Shown in pieces: positions 18,265-28,495 of a DNA stretch of 49,925 nucleotides. How positions within the stretch are numbered: position 1 is the first letter of the stretch; each line of letters starts with the position of its first letter. The translations under genes were made by a program, and so were the position numbers. This DNA comes from Pseudomonadota bacterium. Lineage in GTDB: Bacteria; Pseudomonadota; Gammaproteobacteria; Burkholderiales; Burkholderiaceae. The notes below the pieces were generated by a model. It had not been told where the DNA came from, did not search any database, and was given only the letters and a program-made list of their open reading frames with translations. The DNA lies in assembly GCA_021783435.1 (NCBI GenBank), contig JAJXUC010000012.1, positions 1 to 49,925 of the forward strand. The letters are read 5' to 3'.

Positions 18265-21200
18265 ATGACCGACTTATCCGACGCCAAACTGCTGGCCGCC
18301 TACCGTCCGCAACAGCGACTGCGCTTTGTCACGGCCGCGGCACTGTTCGACGGGCACGACGCGGCCATCAACATCATGCGACGCATCCTCATCGGCATGG
18401 GCGCCGAGGTGGTGCACCTGGGTCACAACCGCTCGGTCGATGACATCGTCACCGCGGCCATTCAGGAAGACGCGCACGGCATCGCCATCTCCAGCTACCA
18501 GGGCGGGCATGTGGAATTTTTCCGCTACATGATCGACCGACTGCGTGCACTCGGTGCTGGGCATGTCCAGGTGTTCGGCGGCGGCGGCGGCGTGATCGTG
18601 GCCGACGAAATCGCCGCGCTGCAAGCCTATGGCGTGACCCGCATCTACAGCCCCGAGGACGGCCAGCACCTGGGGCTGCAGGGCATGATCGGCGACATGC
18701 TGATGCGCGCCGATCACGCCCTGCCAGCACTGAACAACCAACAGGCGTTGCAGGCCCTCGGGACGGACGCATGCGTGCTGGCGCGTGTCATCACCCAACT
18801 GGACAACGGCGTGGCCGACGCAGCTCTGCTGCGCGACCTGCACACCCAGGCCGAGGCCGCGCATGGGGTGGTCCTGGGCGTGACGGGCACGGGCGGCGCC
18901 GGCAAGAGCAGCCTGGTGGACGAGCTGATCCGCCGCCTGCGGCTTGACCAGGACGACGCCCTGCGCATCGGCGTGATCAGCATCGACCCCTCGCGGCGCA
19001 AGAGCGGCGGCGCGCTGCTGGGCGACCGCATCCGCATGAACGCGATCGGACCGTGGCAGCGGGCAGGCTCCCTTCCCCAGTCCTCCCCACAAGTGGAGAG
19101 GGCGTCTCTCACCCCTCACCCACCCGTGGCGGAGGTTGGGAGGAGAAATGGCGTGTTCATGCGCAGCCTCGCCACGCGCGAGGCGGGCAGCGAAATCAGC
19201 AAGGCGCTGCCCGACGTGATCGCCGCCTGCAAGGCAGCCGGCTTCGATCTGATCATCGTCGAGACCTCCGGCATCGGCCAAGGGGATGCCGCCATCGTGC
19301 CGCATGTCGATGCCAGTCTGTACGTGATGACACCGGAATTCGGCGCGGCCAGTCAATTGGAAAAAATCGACATGCTCGACTTCGCCGACTTCGTCGCCAT
19401 CAACAAATTCGATCGCAAAGGCGCGATGGATGCGCTGCGCGACGTGGCCAAGCAGTTGCAGCGCAACCGCGAAGCGTGGGCCACCAAACCGGAAGATCTG
19501 CCCGTGTTCGGCACCATGGCCAGCCGCTTCAACGACGATGGCGTGACCGCGCTGTATCAGGCCATCAAGCCGCGCCTGGCCGAGCGTGGCCTGCAGTTCA
19601 AGGAGGGGCGTTTGCCGATTGCGGCCACCCGCCACAGCACCCACCAGACCCCCATCATTCCCGCTGCGCGTGGCCGTTATCTGGCGGAAATCGCCGACAC
19701 CGTGCGCGGATATCACCGCCGTGTCGAGCTGCAGACGGCACTCGCACGCGAAGCGCAGCAGCTGCGCGCCAGCGGTCGCATGCTGCGCGCGGCCAACCCC
19801 AACAAGGTGGCCGCGGTCGAGGCGGTCAACGATCTGGCGGAACAACGCGAGGCGAAAATGCTGCCGGCCGCGCGCAAGCTGCTGGCGATGTGGCCGCAGA
19901 TGCAGCAGGCCTATGCGGGCCGTGAATACGTGGTGAAGATCCGCGACCGCGAAATGCGCACCGCCCTCACCCACACCACGCTGTCAGGCACCACGGTGCG
20001 CAAAGTCGTGCTGCCGAAGTATGAAGACCATGGCGAGATCTTGCGCTGGCTGATGCGCGACAACGTCCCCGGCAGCTTTCCATACACCGCGGGCACCTTT
20101 GCGTTCAAGCGCAGTGGCTCGGGTCAAGGCAACGAGGATCCCACCCGCATGTTCGCCGGCGAGGGCGACCCGTTCCGCACGAACCGGCGCTTCAAGCTGC
20201 TCTCCGCCGGCATGCCCGCCAAGCGGCTGTCGACCGCATTCGATTCGGTCACGCTGTACGGCGCCGATCCCGACCGCCGCCCCGACATCTACGGCAAGGT
20301 GGGCAACTCGGGCGTGAGCATCGCCACGCTCGACGACCTCAAGGCGCTGTACGACGGTTTCGACCTGTGCGAGCCAGCCACCAGCGTGAGCATGACCATC
20401 AACGGCCCTGCGCCGACCATCCTGGCGATGTTCCTGAACACGGCCATCGACCAGCAACTGGCCAAATTCGAGGCCGACAACCACCGCGAACCGACTGACG
20501 ACGAGGCGCAAAAAATCCAGGCCTGGGTGCTGGAAAACGTGCGCGGCACGGTGCAGGCCGACATCCTGAAGGAAGACCAGGGACAGAACACCTGCATCTT
20601 CTCCACCGAGTTCTCGCTCAAGGTGATGGGCGATATCCAGGAGTATTTCGTGCACCACAAGGTGCGCAATTTCTACTCGGTGAGCATCAGCGGCTACCAC
20701 ATCGCCGAAGCTGGGGCCAACCCCATTTCGCAACTCGCGTTCACGCTGAGCAACGGATTCACTTTCGTCGAGGCGTATCTGGCGCGGGGCATGCACATCG
20801 ACGATTTTGCTCCTAACCTGAGCTTCTTCTTCAGCAACGGCATGGACCCGGAGTACAGCGTGCTGGGACGCGTGGCACGGCGCATCTGGGCCGTGGCGAT
20901 GCGCGACAAGTACGGTGCGAACGAACGCAGCCAGAAGCTCAAGTACCACGTGCAGACCAGCGGTCGCAGCCTGCATGCGCAGGAAATTGCGTTCAACGAT
21001 ATTCGCACCACGCTGCAGGCGCTGATCGCGATCTACGACAACTGCAACAGCCTGCACACCAATGCCTACGACGAGGCCATCACCACGCCCACCGAGGAGA
21101 GCGTGCGCCGGGCCATGGCAATTCAGCTCATCATCAACCGCGAGTGGGGACTGGCCAAGTGCGAGAACCCGAACCAGGGCGCGTTCATCATCGAGGAGCT

Positions 21201-21642
21201 CACCGACCTCGTGGAAGAAGCCGTGCTCAAGGAGTTCGAGGCCATTGCCGACCGTGGCGGGGTGCTGGGTGCCATGGAAACCGGCTACCAGCGCAGCAAG
21301 ATCCAGGAGGAGAGCATGCATTACGAAATGCTCAAGCACACTGGCGAGTTGCCCATCGTCGGTGTCAACACCTTCCGCAATCCGCATGGCGACGCCGTCT
21401 CGACCCATCTTGAGCTGGCACGCTCCACCGAGGAGGAAAAGGAGTCGCAGCTGCGCCGCCTGGCCGACTTCCACCAGCGCCACGCCGCTGCAGCACCGGC
21501 CATGCTGCAGAGACTGCAACAGGCGGTGATCGACAACCGCAATGTGTTCACCGTGCTGATGGAGGCGGTGCGGGTGTGCAGCCTGGGGCAGATCACCAAC
21601 GCCTTGTTTGAAGTCGGCGGGCAGTACCGGCGCAGCATGTAG
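18265..21642 (+). CDS. icmF: Fused isobutyryl-CoA mutase (IcmF), with an in-frame insertion
   Basis: IcmF interconverts isobutyryl-CoA and n-butyryl-CoA with adenosylcobalamin and carries its own G-protein chaperone. The 1125-residue protein has a B12-binding domain (about 15-145; cobalt ligand H31 in DGHDAA, then SSYQGG and FGGGGG). A MeaI-type GTPase domain follows (P-loop [12 protein letters not shown], 205-216; NKFD). The mutase TIM barrel is C-terminal, with [12 protein letters not shown] in the IcmF-type active site. Residues 262-296, between DRIRMNAI and [10 protein letters not shown], are about 30 longer than I expect from homologues. I chose the ATG at 18265 because AAGGAG lies 6 bases before it; an ATG at 18205 is in frame. 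The gene may be regulated through the palindrome at 18160. Confidence 0.94.
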   Translation: MTDLSDAKLLAAYRPQQRLRFVTAAALFDGHDAAINIMRRILIGMGAEVVHLGHNRSVDDIVTAAIQEDAHGIAISSYQGGHVEFFRYMIDRLRALGAGHVQVFGGGGGVIVADEIAALQAYGVTRIYSPEDGQHLGLQGMIGDMLMRADHALPALNNQQALQALGTDACVLARVITQLDNGVADAALLRDLHTQAEAAHGVVLGVTGTGGAGKSSLVDELIRRLRLDQDDALRIGVISIDPSRRKSGGALLGDRIRMNAIGPWQRAGSLPQSSPQVERASLTPHPPVAEVGRRNGVFMRSLATREAGSEISKALPDVIAACKAAGFDLIIVETSGIGQGDAAIVPHVDASLYVMTPEFGAASQLEKIDMLDFADFVAINKFDRKGAMDALRDVAKQLQRNREAWATKPEDLPVFGTMASRFNDDGVTALYQAIKPRLAERGLQFKEGRLPIAATRHSTHQTPIIPAARGRYLAEIADTVRGYHRRVELQTALAREAQQLRASGRMLRAANPNKVAAVEAVNDLAEQREAKMLPAARKLLAMWPQMQQAYAGREYVVKIRDREMRTALTHTTLSGTTVRKVVLPKYEDHGEILRWLMRDNVPGSFPYTAGTFAFKRSGSGQGNEDPTRMFAGEGDPFRTNRRFKLLSAGMPAKRLSTAFDSVTLYGADPDRRPDIYGKVGNSGVSIATLDDLKALYDGFDLCEPATSVSMTINGPAPTILAMFLNTAIDQQLAKFEADNHREPTDDEAQKIQAWVLENVRGTVQADILKEDQGQNTCIFSTEFSLKVMGDIQEYFVHHKVRNFYSVSISGYHIAEAGANPISQLAFTLSNGFTFVEAYLARGMHIDDFAPNLSFFFSNGMDPEYSVLGRVARRIWAVAMRDKYGANERSQKLKYHVQTSGRSLHAQEIAFNDIRTTLQALIAIYDNCNSLHTNAYDEAITTPTEESVRRAMAIQLIINREWGLAKCENPNQGAFIIEELTDLVEEAVLKEFEAIADRGGVLGAMETGYQRSKIQEESMHYEMLKHTGELPIVGVNTFRNPHGDAVSTHLELARSTEEEKESQLRRLADFHQRHAAAAPAMLQRLQQAVIDNRNVFTVLMEAVRVCSLGQITNALFEVGGQYRRSM
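19048..19152 (+). repeat. Palindromic-repeat-like insertion inside icmF
   Basis: This segment codes for the extra residues between DRIRMNAI and [10 protein letters not shown] of IcmF. Its DNA is unlike the gene around it: pyrimidine-rich, then purine-rich, with a hairpin CCTCCCCACAAGTGGAGAGG (19082-19101) and a second purine/pyrimidine pairing between CTCCC near 19069 and GGGAGGAG near 19138. It resembles short REP-type elements that usually sit between genes. The reading frame stays open throughout. Exact ends cannot be set without homologues. Confidence 0.6.
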
Positions 21643-21671
21643 TTCCCCAACCAAGAATCGAGGAAACAACC

Positions 21672-21959
21672 ATGATTCACATCCTGGCACGTATCACGGC
21701 CAAACCCGGCAGCACCGAGCAGGTTCACGCCGCTCTGCTCGACTTGGTGAGCCAGACGCGGCGGGAACCCGGATGCAAGCTCTACACGCTGTTCCAGCGC
21801 GACGACGAGCCAACCGTTTTCATGACCGTGGAGCAGTGGCTCGACCAAGCCAGCGCCGATGCCCACATGCGCACTGCACATCTTGCTGCCGCCATGGCGC
21901 AGGCGGGCCCGCACCTGGCCGCAGCTCCCGAAATTCACCGATACACCGCATTGGCTTGA
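21672..21959 (+). CDS. Antibiotic biosynthesis monooxygenase (ABM) domain protein, YgiN-like
   Basis: A 95-residue single-domain protein of the ABM family, with the dimeric ferredoxin-like fold of YgiN-type quinol monooxygenases. It begins MIHILARITAKPGSTEQVHA and contains TRREPGCKLYTLFQRDDEP, FMTVEQWLDQASADAHM and a C-terminal helix with HLAAAMAQAG. The true substrate of such small ABM proteins is often unknown. A GAGGAA site precedes the ATG. It starts 29 bases after icmF and is probably on the same transcript; a functional link to IcmF is not obvious. Confidence 0.85.
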   Translation: MIHILARITAKPGSTEQVHAALLDLVSQTRREPGCKLYTLFQRDDEPTVFMTVEQWLDQASADAHMRTAHLAAAMAQAGPHLAAAPEIHRYTALA

Positions 21960-21984
21960 TCTGGGGCGCTCGACACATCAAAGC

Positions 21985-22839
21985 TCAAATCATGGCCAGT
22001 TGCTGCTTGCGGCGTGGCGCGGGAAAGATCGCATCGATGGCAGCGCAAGCGGCGGCGTCCAGGGTTGTCGAGGCAGCCACCAGGTTGTCGCGCAGATGCT
22101 GCAGACCGCCTGCCTTGGGAATGGCCATCACCCCGGGTTGCCGCAACAACCAGGCGAGAGCGAGTTGTGCCGCGCTGAGCCCGAGAACCCGAGCCAGCGC
22201 AGCCAGACGCGTGTCGTGTGCGAGTTTGCCTTCGTCAAGGGGGCTGTAGGCCATCAGCGGCATGCGCTGGTTTTGCATCCAGGGCAGCAGGTCGAATTCG
22301 ACGCCACGGCTGCTGGCCGCGTAATAAACCTGGTTCGTCGCGCAATGACCACCGCCGTCCAATTGCCGCAATGCGTGCATGTCCTGCAAGTCGAAATTGC
22401 TCACGCCCCAATGGCGGATCCGGCCCGCAGCGACCAAACGGGTGAATCCCTCCAGCGTCTCTTCCAGAGGCAGGCTACCGCGCCAGTGCAACAGATAAAG
22501 ATCGATCTGCTCCAAGCCGAGTCGGTGCAGACTGCGCTCGCAAGCGGCCTGCACCCCAGCGGCACTGGCGTGATGCGGATAGACCTTGCTGACCACCAGC
22601 ACTTGCTCGCGCTTGACCACACCCTCACGCACAGCGCCCGCCAGGGCCTCGCCCACCACGCGCTCGGCACCACCTTCGCCATACATCTCGGCGGTATCCA
22701 ACACGCGGTAGCCGAGCTCCAGGGCGTGGCGCACGGCGGCGACTTCGCCTGCATGGCGCGTCGCGGCTTCACCGAAGCGCCATGTGCCCAGTCCCAGCGC
22801 AGGCCATTGCTCTGCATCCCCGAGTTGCACAAGGTTCAT
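21985..22839 (-). CDS. Aldo/keto reductase
   Basis: A 284-residue NADPH-dependent aldo/keto reductase (AKR5-like). The catalytic tetrad is visible: D and Y in VLDTAEMYGEGGAE, K in VLVVSKVYPHH and H in YLLHWRGSLPLEE. Cofactor segments such as HWGVSNFDLQDM, NQVYYAASSRGVEFDLLPWM and AIPKAGGLQHLRDN also fit. The substrate is not predictable. Only 4 bases separate it from ubiB, so it is probably the last gene of the ubiJ-ubiB unit. The chosen ATG (22839) matches the usual start; a start ten codons upstream is possible. Confidence 0.9.
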   Translation of the reverse strand: MNLVQLGDAEQWPALGLGTWRFGEAATRHAGEVAAVRHALELGYRVLDTAEMYGEGGAERVVGEALAGAVREGVVKREQVLVVSKVYPHHASAAGVQAACERSLHRLGLEQIDLYLLHWRGSLPLEETLEGFTRLVAAGRIRHWGVSNFDLQDMHALRQLDGGGHCATNQVYYAASSRGVEFDLLPWMQNQRMPLMAYSPLDEGKLAHDTRLAALARVLGLSAAQLALAWLLRQPGVMAIPKAGGLQHLRDNLVAASTTLDAAACAAIDAIFPAPRRKQQLAMI

Positions 22840-22843
22840 CGCT

Positions 22844-24415
22844 TCAGACCCCGAGCCAGTGCCGCGCATTCCACAAAGCCAACAACAAGAGAAAGACCAC
22901 CAGCCCGACGACGAAACCGATCAAGCCCTGCAACAACGCATTGGTCCGCCGTTGTTCCTGCAACAGCTGGCGTGTCAGCTCCCGCTCGGCCGGCTGTTGC
23001 GCTTGCTCCAGGGCGTGATAGATCATGCGAGGCAAGGCCGGGAAGTACTGGGCGAAGCGCGGCGCCTCTTTTTGCAGATGGTCGCGCAAAGCGCGCCAGC
23101 CAACCTGGCTCTGCATCCAGCGCTTGAGGAAAGGCTGGGCGGTCGTCCAGAGATCCAGGTCGGGGTCGAGCTGGCGTCCCAGGCCTTCGACATTCAGCAG
23201 GGTTTTTTGCAACAGCACGAGCTGCGGCTGGATTTCCACCTTGAAGCGACGGGACACCTGGAACAGGCGCAGCAAAATCTGTCCCAGGGAAATGTCTTTC
23301 AGCGGGCGCTCGAACTGCGGTTCGCACACGGTGCGAACCGCAGCCTCCAGTTCGTCGACGCGGACCTCGGCCGGCACCCAGCCGGATTCGAGATGCAGCT
23401 CGGCCACACGCCGGTAATCGCGCCGAAAGAAGGCGATGAAGTTTTGTGCCAGATAGTCCTTGTCGAACTCCGACAGCGTGCCGATGATGCCGAAATCCAG
23501 CGCGATATACCAGCCGAATGTTTCGGGCGCGAGGCTGACCATGATGTTGCCCGGATGCATGTCGGCATGGAAAAAACCATCGCGGAAAACCTGGGTGAAG
23601 AAGATCTCGACCCCGCTTTGCGCCAGTTTGTGGATGTCCACCTCGGCCTCACGCAGGCGGTCGATCTGGCTGATGGGCACGCCGTGCATGCGCTCCATCA
23701 CGATCACGCTCTCGGTGCAAAGATCCCAGATCATCTGCGGAATCAGGACCAGCCCCAGACCATCCATATTGCGGCGCAGTTGCGCCGCATTGGCCGCCTC
23801 GCGAACGAGGTCAAGTTCATCGTGCAGGTATTTATCGAACTCGGCCACCACTTCGCGTGGCTTGAGGCGCTTGCCGTCGGGCCAGGCGCGCTCAACCCAG
23901 GCAGCCAGGGTCTGCATCAAGTCCAGATCCTGGTCGATGATTTTGCGCATGCCGGGTCGCAGCACCTTGACCGCCACCTCGTGCCCGCCTTGTTCGGCCG
24001 GCAGCACCGCAAAATGCACCTGGGCGATGGAAGCACTGGCGACAGGAGTGCGATCGAGACTGGCAAACAGCTTGGTCAGGGGCTGACCCAAGGCCTGCTC
24101 GATCAGCCTCACCGCCTGATCGGAGTCGAAAGGCGGAACGCGATCCTGCAGCTTGGCAAGCTCGTCGGCGATATCGGTGGGCAGAAGATCGCGCCGCGTG
24201 GACAGCATCTGCCCGAACTTGACGAAGATCGGTCCCAGGCTTTCCAGCGCCAGGCGCAGGCGCTGCCCTCTCGGGGCATCGAGCCTGCGGCCGACGGCAA
24301 GAATACGCGCCAGGAGTCGCAACCAGCGATGGCGAAAACCGCTGAGGACGAGTTGATCGAGCCCGTAGCGATGGGCAACCGTTGCAATACGCAACAAACG
24401 CAGAAGGCGGCGCAT
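22844..24415 (-). CDS. ubiB: Ubiquinone biosynthesis protein UbiB (atypical kinase/ATPase)
   Basis: UbiB is a membrane-associated ABC1/ADCK-type atypical kinase needed for ubiquinone synthesis, probably acting as an ATPase on quinone intermediates. The 523-residue protein has the KxGQ motif (KFGQ, 66-69), the alanine-containing loop [10 protein letters not shown], the invariant lysine in [20 protein letters not shown] as catalytic loop and LDFGIIGTL as the DFG-like segment. Two hydrophobic C-terminal helices (about 480-520) anchor it. It begins 3 bases after ubiJ, so the two are cotranscribed. Confidence 0.95.
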   Translation of the reverse strand: MRRLLRLLRIATVAHRYGLDQLVLSGFRHRWLRLLARILAVGRRLDAPRGQRLRLALESLGPIFVKFGQMLSTRRDLLPTDIADELAKLQDRVPPFDSDQAVRLIEQALGQPLTKLFASLDRTPVASASIAQVHFAVLPAEQGGHEVAVKVLRPGMRKIIDQDLDLMQTLAAWVERAWPDGKRLKPREVVAEFDKYLHDELDLVREAANAAQLRRNMDGLGLVLIPQMIWDLCTESVIVMERMHGVPISQIDRLREAEVDIHKLAQSGVEIFFTQVFRDGFFHADMHPGNIMVSLAPETFGWYIALDFGIIGTLSEFDKDYLAQNFIAFFRRDYRRVAELHLESGWVPAEVRVDELEAAVRTVCEPQFERPLKDISLGQILLRLFQVSRRFKVEIQPQLVLLQKTLLNVEGLGRQLDPDLDLWTTAQPFLKRWMQSQVGWRALRDHLQKEAPRFAQYFPALPRMIYHALEQAQQPAERELTRQLLQEQRRTNALLQGLIGFVVGLVVFLLLLALWNARHWLGV

Positions 24416-24418
24416 CCC

Positions 24419-25078
24419 TCAGTTCCGCGCCGTTGGGGCGGTACGGCGCGCAAGCAGCTGAACGCGCTTGTCGAGCCTGGCGGTGGCGTCACGCAATTGC
24501 GCCAATTCGACACTGCAGGCCGTGAGCTCGGCGCGCCCAACGAGTGCGCGCGGCGCTTCAGCCAACCAGTCCTTCGCGTCGGCCTCGACCTGCCGGCGTA
24601 GGCGCCGACCCTGAGCCAGCACGTCGCGCCCGACGCGAACCAGTCGATGTGCCGCCAAGTCGCCAAGAAGTTGGGCGAGGTCATCCTCGGCATCCCAGCG
24701 CAGATGGCCGAGCAGCCAGGAAACCGCCTGGGCAAATTCGGCATCGCCCGTGATGCGCACACCCGTCAGCCCCAGCGCCTGTCCACGCCATTGGGACGCC
24801 AAAACAGTGGAGACGTCGAGATCGAGCCTGAGTTCAGGTGGTCGCGTCAAGGACGAGGTGGGCACTGGCGCCAACTCGCCCGTCGGGGACAACTGCAACA
24901 GGGCGCTTCGGCCCGCGACGTGCAGGGACAGGTGTTTACCGCTGTGTGCTCGTAGACGCTCTTCGGCCTGCGCTTCCTGGCGGACGAGGTGATTGATGAC
25001 TCGGGTCACGAGCAGCACAGCGCGTTGCTGCAGGCGGTCTGGCCAGGACAATGTTGGGCTTGGATCGGTGCTGGGCAT
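24419..25078 (-). CDS. ubiJ: Ubiquinone biosynthesis accessory factor UbiJ (SCP2 domain)
   Basis: A 219-residue protein in the UbiJ position between ubiE and ubiB. UbiJ binds hydrophobic ubiquinone intermediates in a soluble Ubi complex. It has an N-terminal SCP2-like sterol-carrier domain (about 15-120; SLHVAGRSALLQLSPTGEL and LRLDLDVSTVLASQWRGQ) and a C-terminal helical tail with a likely coiled coil (VELAQLRDATARLDKRVQLL), as in E. coli UbiJ. Sequence identity in this family is low, so gene order carries much of the weight. The frame stays open upstream to 25213, but I take the ATG at 25078 (MPSTDPSPTL). Confidence 0.82.
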   Translation of the reverse strand: MPSTDPSPTLSWPDRLQQRAVLLVTRVINHLVRQEAQAEERLRAHSGKHLSLHVAGRSALLQLSPTGELAPVPTSSLTRPPELRLDLDVSTVLASQWRGQALGLTGVRITGDAEFAQAVSWLLGHLRWDAEDDLAQLLGDLAAHRLVRVGRDVLAQGRRLRRQVEADAKDWLAEAPRALVGRAELTACSVELAQLRDATARLDKRVQLLARRTAPTARN

Positions 25079-25697
25079 GGACGGTGTGCAATCTGAGGAC
25101 CATTCTAGGAGCCTGCGGTAAACCCAGAGCGGCTGGCCAGTGTTGCGCAGTAGGTCGTGTTCCAACGGCATGTCGAGGCCGAGCCAATGCATGCCAAACC
25201 CTGCAGCAGGCATCGCCCAATGCCGCCCGAGTCGGTCTCGCGATCTTCTTCCATCGGCAGGGAGGGCGGCTCATGCGAGCCGGGCCCTTGCCACAGCACC
25301 TGGTGCGCGGGTCCGCACCGAGCGGTGCGCGGGCTTGAGGTCAGGCGAGTCGGGGGCCCAGCGCGTCGAAGTGGGCCAGGGCCAGCACGACGTTGAGCGG
25401 CATGCCACTGTTGTGCCGCCAACAGCGCGGCGCGACCGCCGCCTGACCTTGCACGCCGTGGCGCCAAACAGGAAACCATAGCCGAGGAGCCTGGTTCCCG
25501 CGACCCCAACCTCGGCTGACTTCCCGCTCCGATTCATCGCCGTCGCCCTTTCAGGCACAAGGCCTAGGGTGCAGGCCGGCGTAAGCCTCACACCCCGGAG
25601 TCAGGTCGGTGACCGAGAAATCAGCCCTGGCACCAATCCTGAACTGGCTGGGGAACGTGTCGCCAGATGGGCAATCGGCCTGAGGCCACAAACCAAC
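25079..25697. other. 619-base gap between the Tim44-like gene and ubiJ, no intact gene
   Basis: No complete, recognisable gene lies here. On the minus strand there are short protein-like pieces in more than one frame. One ends at a stop at 25341-25343 and includes HNSGMPLNVVLALAHFDALG. A second, in the ubiJ frame, runs from about 25213 and includes LRNTGQPLWVYRRLLEW. These may be remains of a decayed gene, but I cannot name a family with confidence. The promoter of ubiJ is presumably here. Confidence 0.45.
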
Positions 25698-26597
25698 TCA
25701 ACCCAGTTGTTGAATTCCCGCCAGCAGCCACCCGCCGTTGCCTGAAACCGGCTTGACCAGGTTCCAGACCTCGCGTACCGGCTGCGCGCCACCCCAGCTC
25801 TCTTCGCGGACGAGTCCGGAGAATTCAACACTGGCAAGGTATTCACCGCCGAGTTCTTGCAGATCAAGCAACACGGCTTCGAGGGTCACCACATCGGTCT
25901 GGTTCTGCGCTCCCCCGCGCTGTTCGATTTCGGACTTGAGTTGCGCGAAGAGTTCAGGCGTGCTGTAGGACTCGATGCCGTGCAAGTCGCCGGCATCCCA
26001 GGCTTTTTGCAACTGGTAGTAATGCTCACGTGCCTTGTTCAGGAACGCGCGTTGATCGAAGTCTGCCGGAATCGCGCCCTGAACCGCAGTAGCGTTCGCA
26101 GCCGGGGTTTGCGTCCCCTCGAAACGCTGCGGCGGTAGATAAGACTCGGGCCCGAGCTGGGCAGCATCGTAGGCACCACGTGGCATTCCGGCGGGTTGTG
26201 GCGTGGACGTGGCACCAGAACGGCGGGACAGCCGCAGCAGGAACATCCCGGCGACCACCGCCAAGCCAGCGATCAGAAGAGCCATGACGAATGAGGCCAG
26301 ACCTGCGCCGAGGCCGAACGCGTGGAACAACGCCGCCAGCCCAATGCCTGCCGCCAAGCCGCCGAGCAGGCCGCCCCAACGGTTGGCAGGGCGTGGGCTG
26401 GCTGCCGTCGGCGCGACTGACTGCCGTGGGGCCGCGGCAGGGGCTGGAGTGGCCTGTTGCCGCTGAAGCAATCCACTGTTTTGGCGCCCCAGGGTTTTGC
26501 CTCCTCCCATGCGCTTGGCTTGTGCCTCGGCGACAAAAAGCGTGGAGGCCAGCACGAGGCTGATGCCGAGAACGAGGAGGGTCCAATGCTTGTTCAT
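25698..26597 (-). CDS. Tim44-like domain protein, membrane-anchored or exported
   Basis: A 299-residue protein with a clear N-terminal signal sequence (LLVLGISLVLASTLFVAEAQA, cut near residue 27). A low-complexity Gln/Ala/Pro stretch comes next, then a Gly-rich double hydrophobic segment (about 75-125) that probably spans the membrane. The C-terminal domain (about 165-299) is of the Tim44/MRPL45 type, with FLNKAREHYYQLQKAWDAGD, LHGIESYSTPELFAQLKSEI and REVWNLVKP. Bacterial members occur near ubiquinone genes but their role is not known. The ATG at 26597 (MNKHW) is preferred; 26603 is also an ATG. Confidence 0.85.
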   Translation of the reverse strand: MNKHWTLLVLGISLVLASTLFVAEAQAKRMGGGKTLGRQNSGLLQRQQATPAPAAAPRQSVAPTAASPRPANRWGGLLGGLAAGIGLAALFHAFGLGAGLASFVMALLIAGLAVVAGMFLLRLSRRSGATSTPQPAGMPRGAYDAAQLGPESYLPPQRFEGTQTPAANATAVQGAIPADFDQRAFLNKAREHYYQLQKAWDAGDLHGIESYSTPELFAQLKSEIEQRGGAQNQTDVVTLEAVLLDLQELGGEYLASVEFSGLVREESWGGAQPVREVWNLVKPVSGNGGWLLAGIQQLG

Positions 26598-26679
26598 GAT
26601 CATGCCCGGTTGTGAATACCTACATTTTGTTACTAAAACCACCGGAGAAGTTCACCTGCATCGAAAAAATTATGTTCTC

Positions 26680-27429
26680 TCAAGCCTTGAGGCCCATGTG
26701 CAACGCGACAACTCCGGCTGAAAGGTTATACCAGTCGACCTTGACGAATCCGGCATTGAGCATCAAGGTCTTCAAGCTGGCTTGATCCGGGTGTTGGCGG
26801 ATGGATTCAGCCAGGTAGCGGTAACTGTCGGCATCGCCAGCGACCCATTGGCCAAGGCGTGGCAGGATGCTGAAGGAGTACCAGTCATAGATGCCGCGCA
26901 ACGGCCCCCAGGGCCGTGAAAACTCCAAGACCAGCAGTTTCCCGCCAGGTTTGAGCACGCGGCGCATTTCCGCGAGCGCAAGATCTTTGTGGGTCATGTT
27001 GCGAAGGCCAAAAGCCACGCATACACGATCGAAGCTGTCATCGGGAAATGGGAGGATTTCAGCGTCGCAGAGCGCTGCAGGCACACACAGGCCCGCATCT
27101 TCCAACCGGGCTCGCCCCTCGGCCAACATGGCGCCATTGATGTCGGTCGACACCACCAAGCCGCCGGGTTCGACTTGCGACGCGAAAGCGCGCGCCAAGT
27201 CGCCTGTGCCCGAGGCAATGTCGAGCACACGATACCCGGGACGCACCGCTGCCAGCGCCACCGTGAAGGCTTTCCAGCCCCGATGGAGACCCGCGCTCAT
27301 CAAATCATTCATCAGGTTGTAGCGTGGCGCGACCGAGTCGAAAACCTGTGCAACACGCAGCGCCTTTTCATGTTCGGGCACGGTCTCGAAGCCAAAGTGC
27401 GTGGTCGTGCCGCCAGACTCAATGGCCAT
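26680..27429 (-). CDS. ubiE: Ubiquinone/menaquinone C-methyltransferase UbiE
   Basis: UbiE adds the C-methyl group of ubiquinone using SAM. The 249-residue protein has the family opening [20 protein letters not shown] with [23 protein letters not shown] motif [56 protein letters not shown] and the C-terminal [15 protein letters not shown]. Its start overlaps the last codons of the DUF971 gene (stop at 27419-27421), so translation is probably coupled. An ATG at 27441 is an alternative start. Confidence 0.96.
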   Translation of the reverse strand: MAIESGGTTTHFGFETVPEHEKALRVAQVFDSVAPRYNLMNDLMSAGLHRGWKAFTVALAAVRPGYRVLDIASGTGDLARAFASQVEPGGLVVSTDINGAMLAEGRARLEDAGLCVPAALCDAEILPFPDDSFDRVCVAFGLRNMTHKDLALAEMRRVLKPGGKLLVLEFSRPWGPLRGIYDWYSFSILPRLGQWVAGDADSYRYLAESIRQHPDQASLKTLMLNAGFVKVDWYNLSAGVVALHMGLKA

Positions 27430-27847
27430 GGTGCGCCCCATGCCCGCAGCCACCACTCGATGAAGCCTCGACAGTAGCCATCGAGGCATCGCGGTCGACG
27501 TTCGCTGCAGCAAGCCGCTCCAAGTAATCACTCCATAACCGCTGCTGTTCTGAACCCAGGAAATACAAGTATTCCCAGGTAAAGATGCCTGTGTCGTGAC
27601 CGTCGGAAAAGGTCGGTTGGACGGCGTAATTGCCGACGGACTCCAACTGATTGATCATGACATCGCGCTTGCCTGTCTGCAGGGTTTCCTGGCCAGGGCC
27701 ATGTCCACGCACTTCGGCGGAAGGCGAGTAGATCCGCAGGAGTTCGAACGCAAGTCGAAACACCGCGCCATCGTCAAAGGCGATTTCCAGATCGCGCGAC
27801 TGGCGGTGAACCGTCAATTGCGTTGGTTGGGGAACTGTGCGAGCCAT
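27419..27847 (-). CDS. DUF971 (GBBH-like N-terminal domain) protein
   Basis: A 142-residue protein of the DUF971 family. It has [39 protein letters not shown], then [20 protein letters not shown] and [15 protein letters not shown], all typical. The C-terminus ends in a Gly/His tail ([11 protein letters not shown]). In Burkholderiales this gene commonly precedes ubiE, as here, with overlapping ends. DUF971 domains have been linked to iron-sulfur cluster carriers, but the role of this stand-alone form is unknown. Confidence 0.85.
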   Translation of the reverse strand: MARTVPQPTQLTVHRQSRDLEIAFDDGAVFRLAFELLRIYSPSAEVRGHGPGQETLQTGKRDVMINQLESVGNYAVQPTFSDGHDTGIFTWEYLYFLGSEQQRLWSDYLERLAAANVDRDASMATVEASSSGGCGHGAHHGH

Positions 27848-28495
27848 GAACTTCAACCTCTTGGTCGTGCAAACATTCAGCAGCAGTTTATGCGTCTGCA
27901 CCCGGCGCGTGTTGGTCGGCAGTTATCGGATTGCTGCAGTGGTCGAAAGGTACCCTGATGCAAATGCCGGTCGGCATGACGGGCCCGAGCCACAGCGCAT
28001 GAACAGCGACCTTGACTCGGACCCGGCCGCTGGAGGTCATCCACCTGATCCAGTTGCCTCCCGAGCCGTCGCTGTTGATGCAGCCCGTCAGGACGCACAC
28101 AAGTTGGCTTGACTCACTCGAGCATTTGTCGATGCCGTCAGCATTCAGGTTCCCAAAAACGGGAATGAGCAGTTTGACCATGTCCCATCCAGGGCGGTTT
28201 ACGAATCTCTTGCCCCAATCGTTGAGCCTGGACCTGATGCCAGGCTCGGCGGCCTGTTTGACCCGAGTGCGGCGCAACCCGGCTGGGAATCTCGTGCGGT
28301 CCTAGCTGGGAATCGTGATCTGGGCACCTTCACCGGCGCGACCTTCGTTCACGCAGGACGATGCGTCCGGATGCCACACCCACGGGCTGCGCGCAGGCGG
28401 GTTGCTGATCAGACTGCTCGGCCGGGTTGCCTGCCCGCGTCGTTGCATCACGACAGCGTCGCTAGCAGACCGCTGCAGCGCAAGTGCAAACGAGC
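27848..28495. other. Gene-free region with a possible decayed gene
   Basis: No intact gene is seen between DUF971 and the terminator near 28496. On the plus strand, one frame runs from an ATG at 27999 through a single TGA (28110-28112) and then stays open beyond 28350. The translated text after the stop looks protein-like (for example VPSRAVYESLAPIVEPGPDA and LFDPSAAQPGWESRAVLAGN). Base use is less GC-biased at third positions than in neighbouring genes. It may be a pseudogene of foreign origin; I do not recognise the family. Confidence 0.4.
27999..28350 (+). pseudogene. Possible pseudogene of unknown family
   Basis: The frame starts at ATG 27999 (MNSDLDSDPAAGG) and is interrupted by TGA at 28110-28112 after 37 codons. 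It then continues without a stop and contains FVDAVSIQVPKNGNEQFDHV and LFDPSAAQPGWESRAVLAGN. The right-hand end is arbitrary; the open frame goes on but turns arginine-rich and loses protein-like character. No homologue is known to me, so this is a weak call. Confidence 0.25.

Noticed and set aside
18274..21690. Two very long minus-strand open frames opposite icmF (18274-19974 and 19984-21690)
   Set aside because: They are antisense shadows of icmF caused by GC-rich codon use. The plus strand carries all IcmF motifs, and the minus-strand text is rich in His, Gln and Val without any known domain.
27888..28277. 130-codon minus-strand frame between DUF971 and tRNA-Thr
   Set aside because: Its amino acid text is Cys- and Trp-rich and looks random. 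The opposite frame looks more protein-like, although interrupted.
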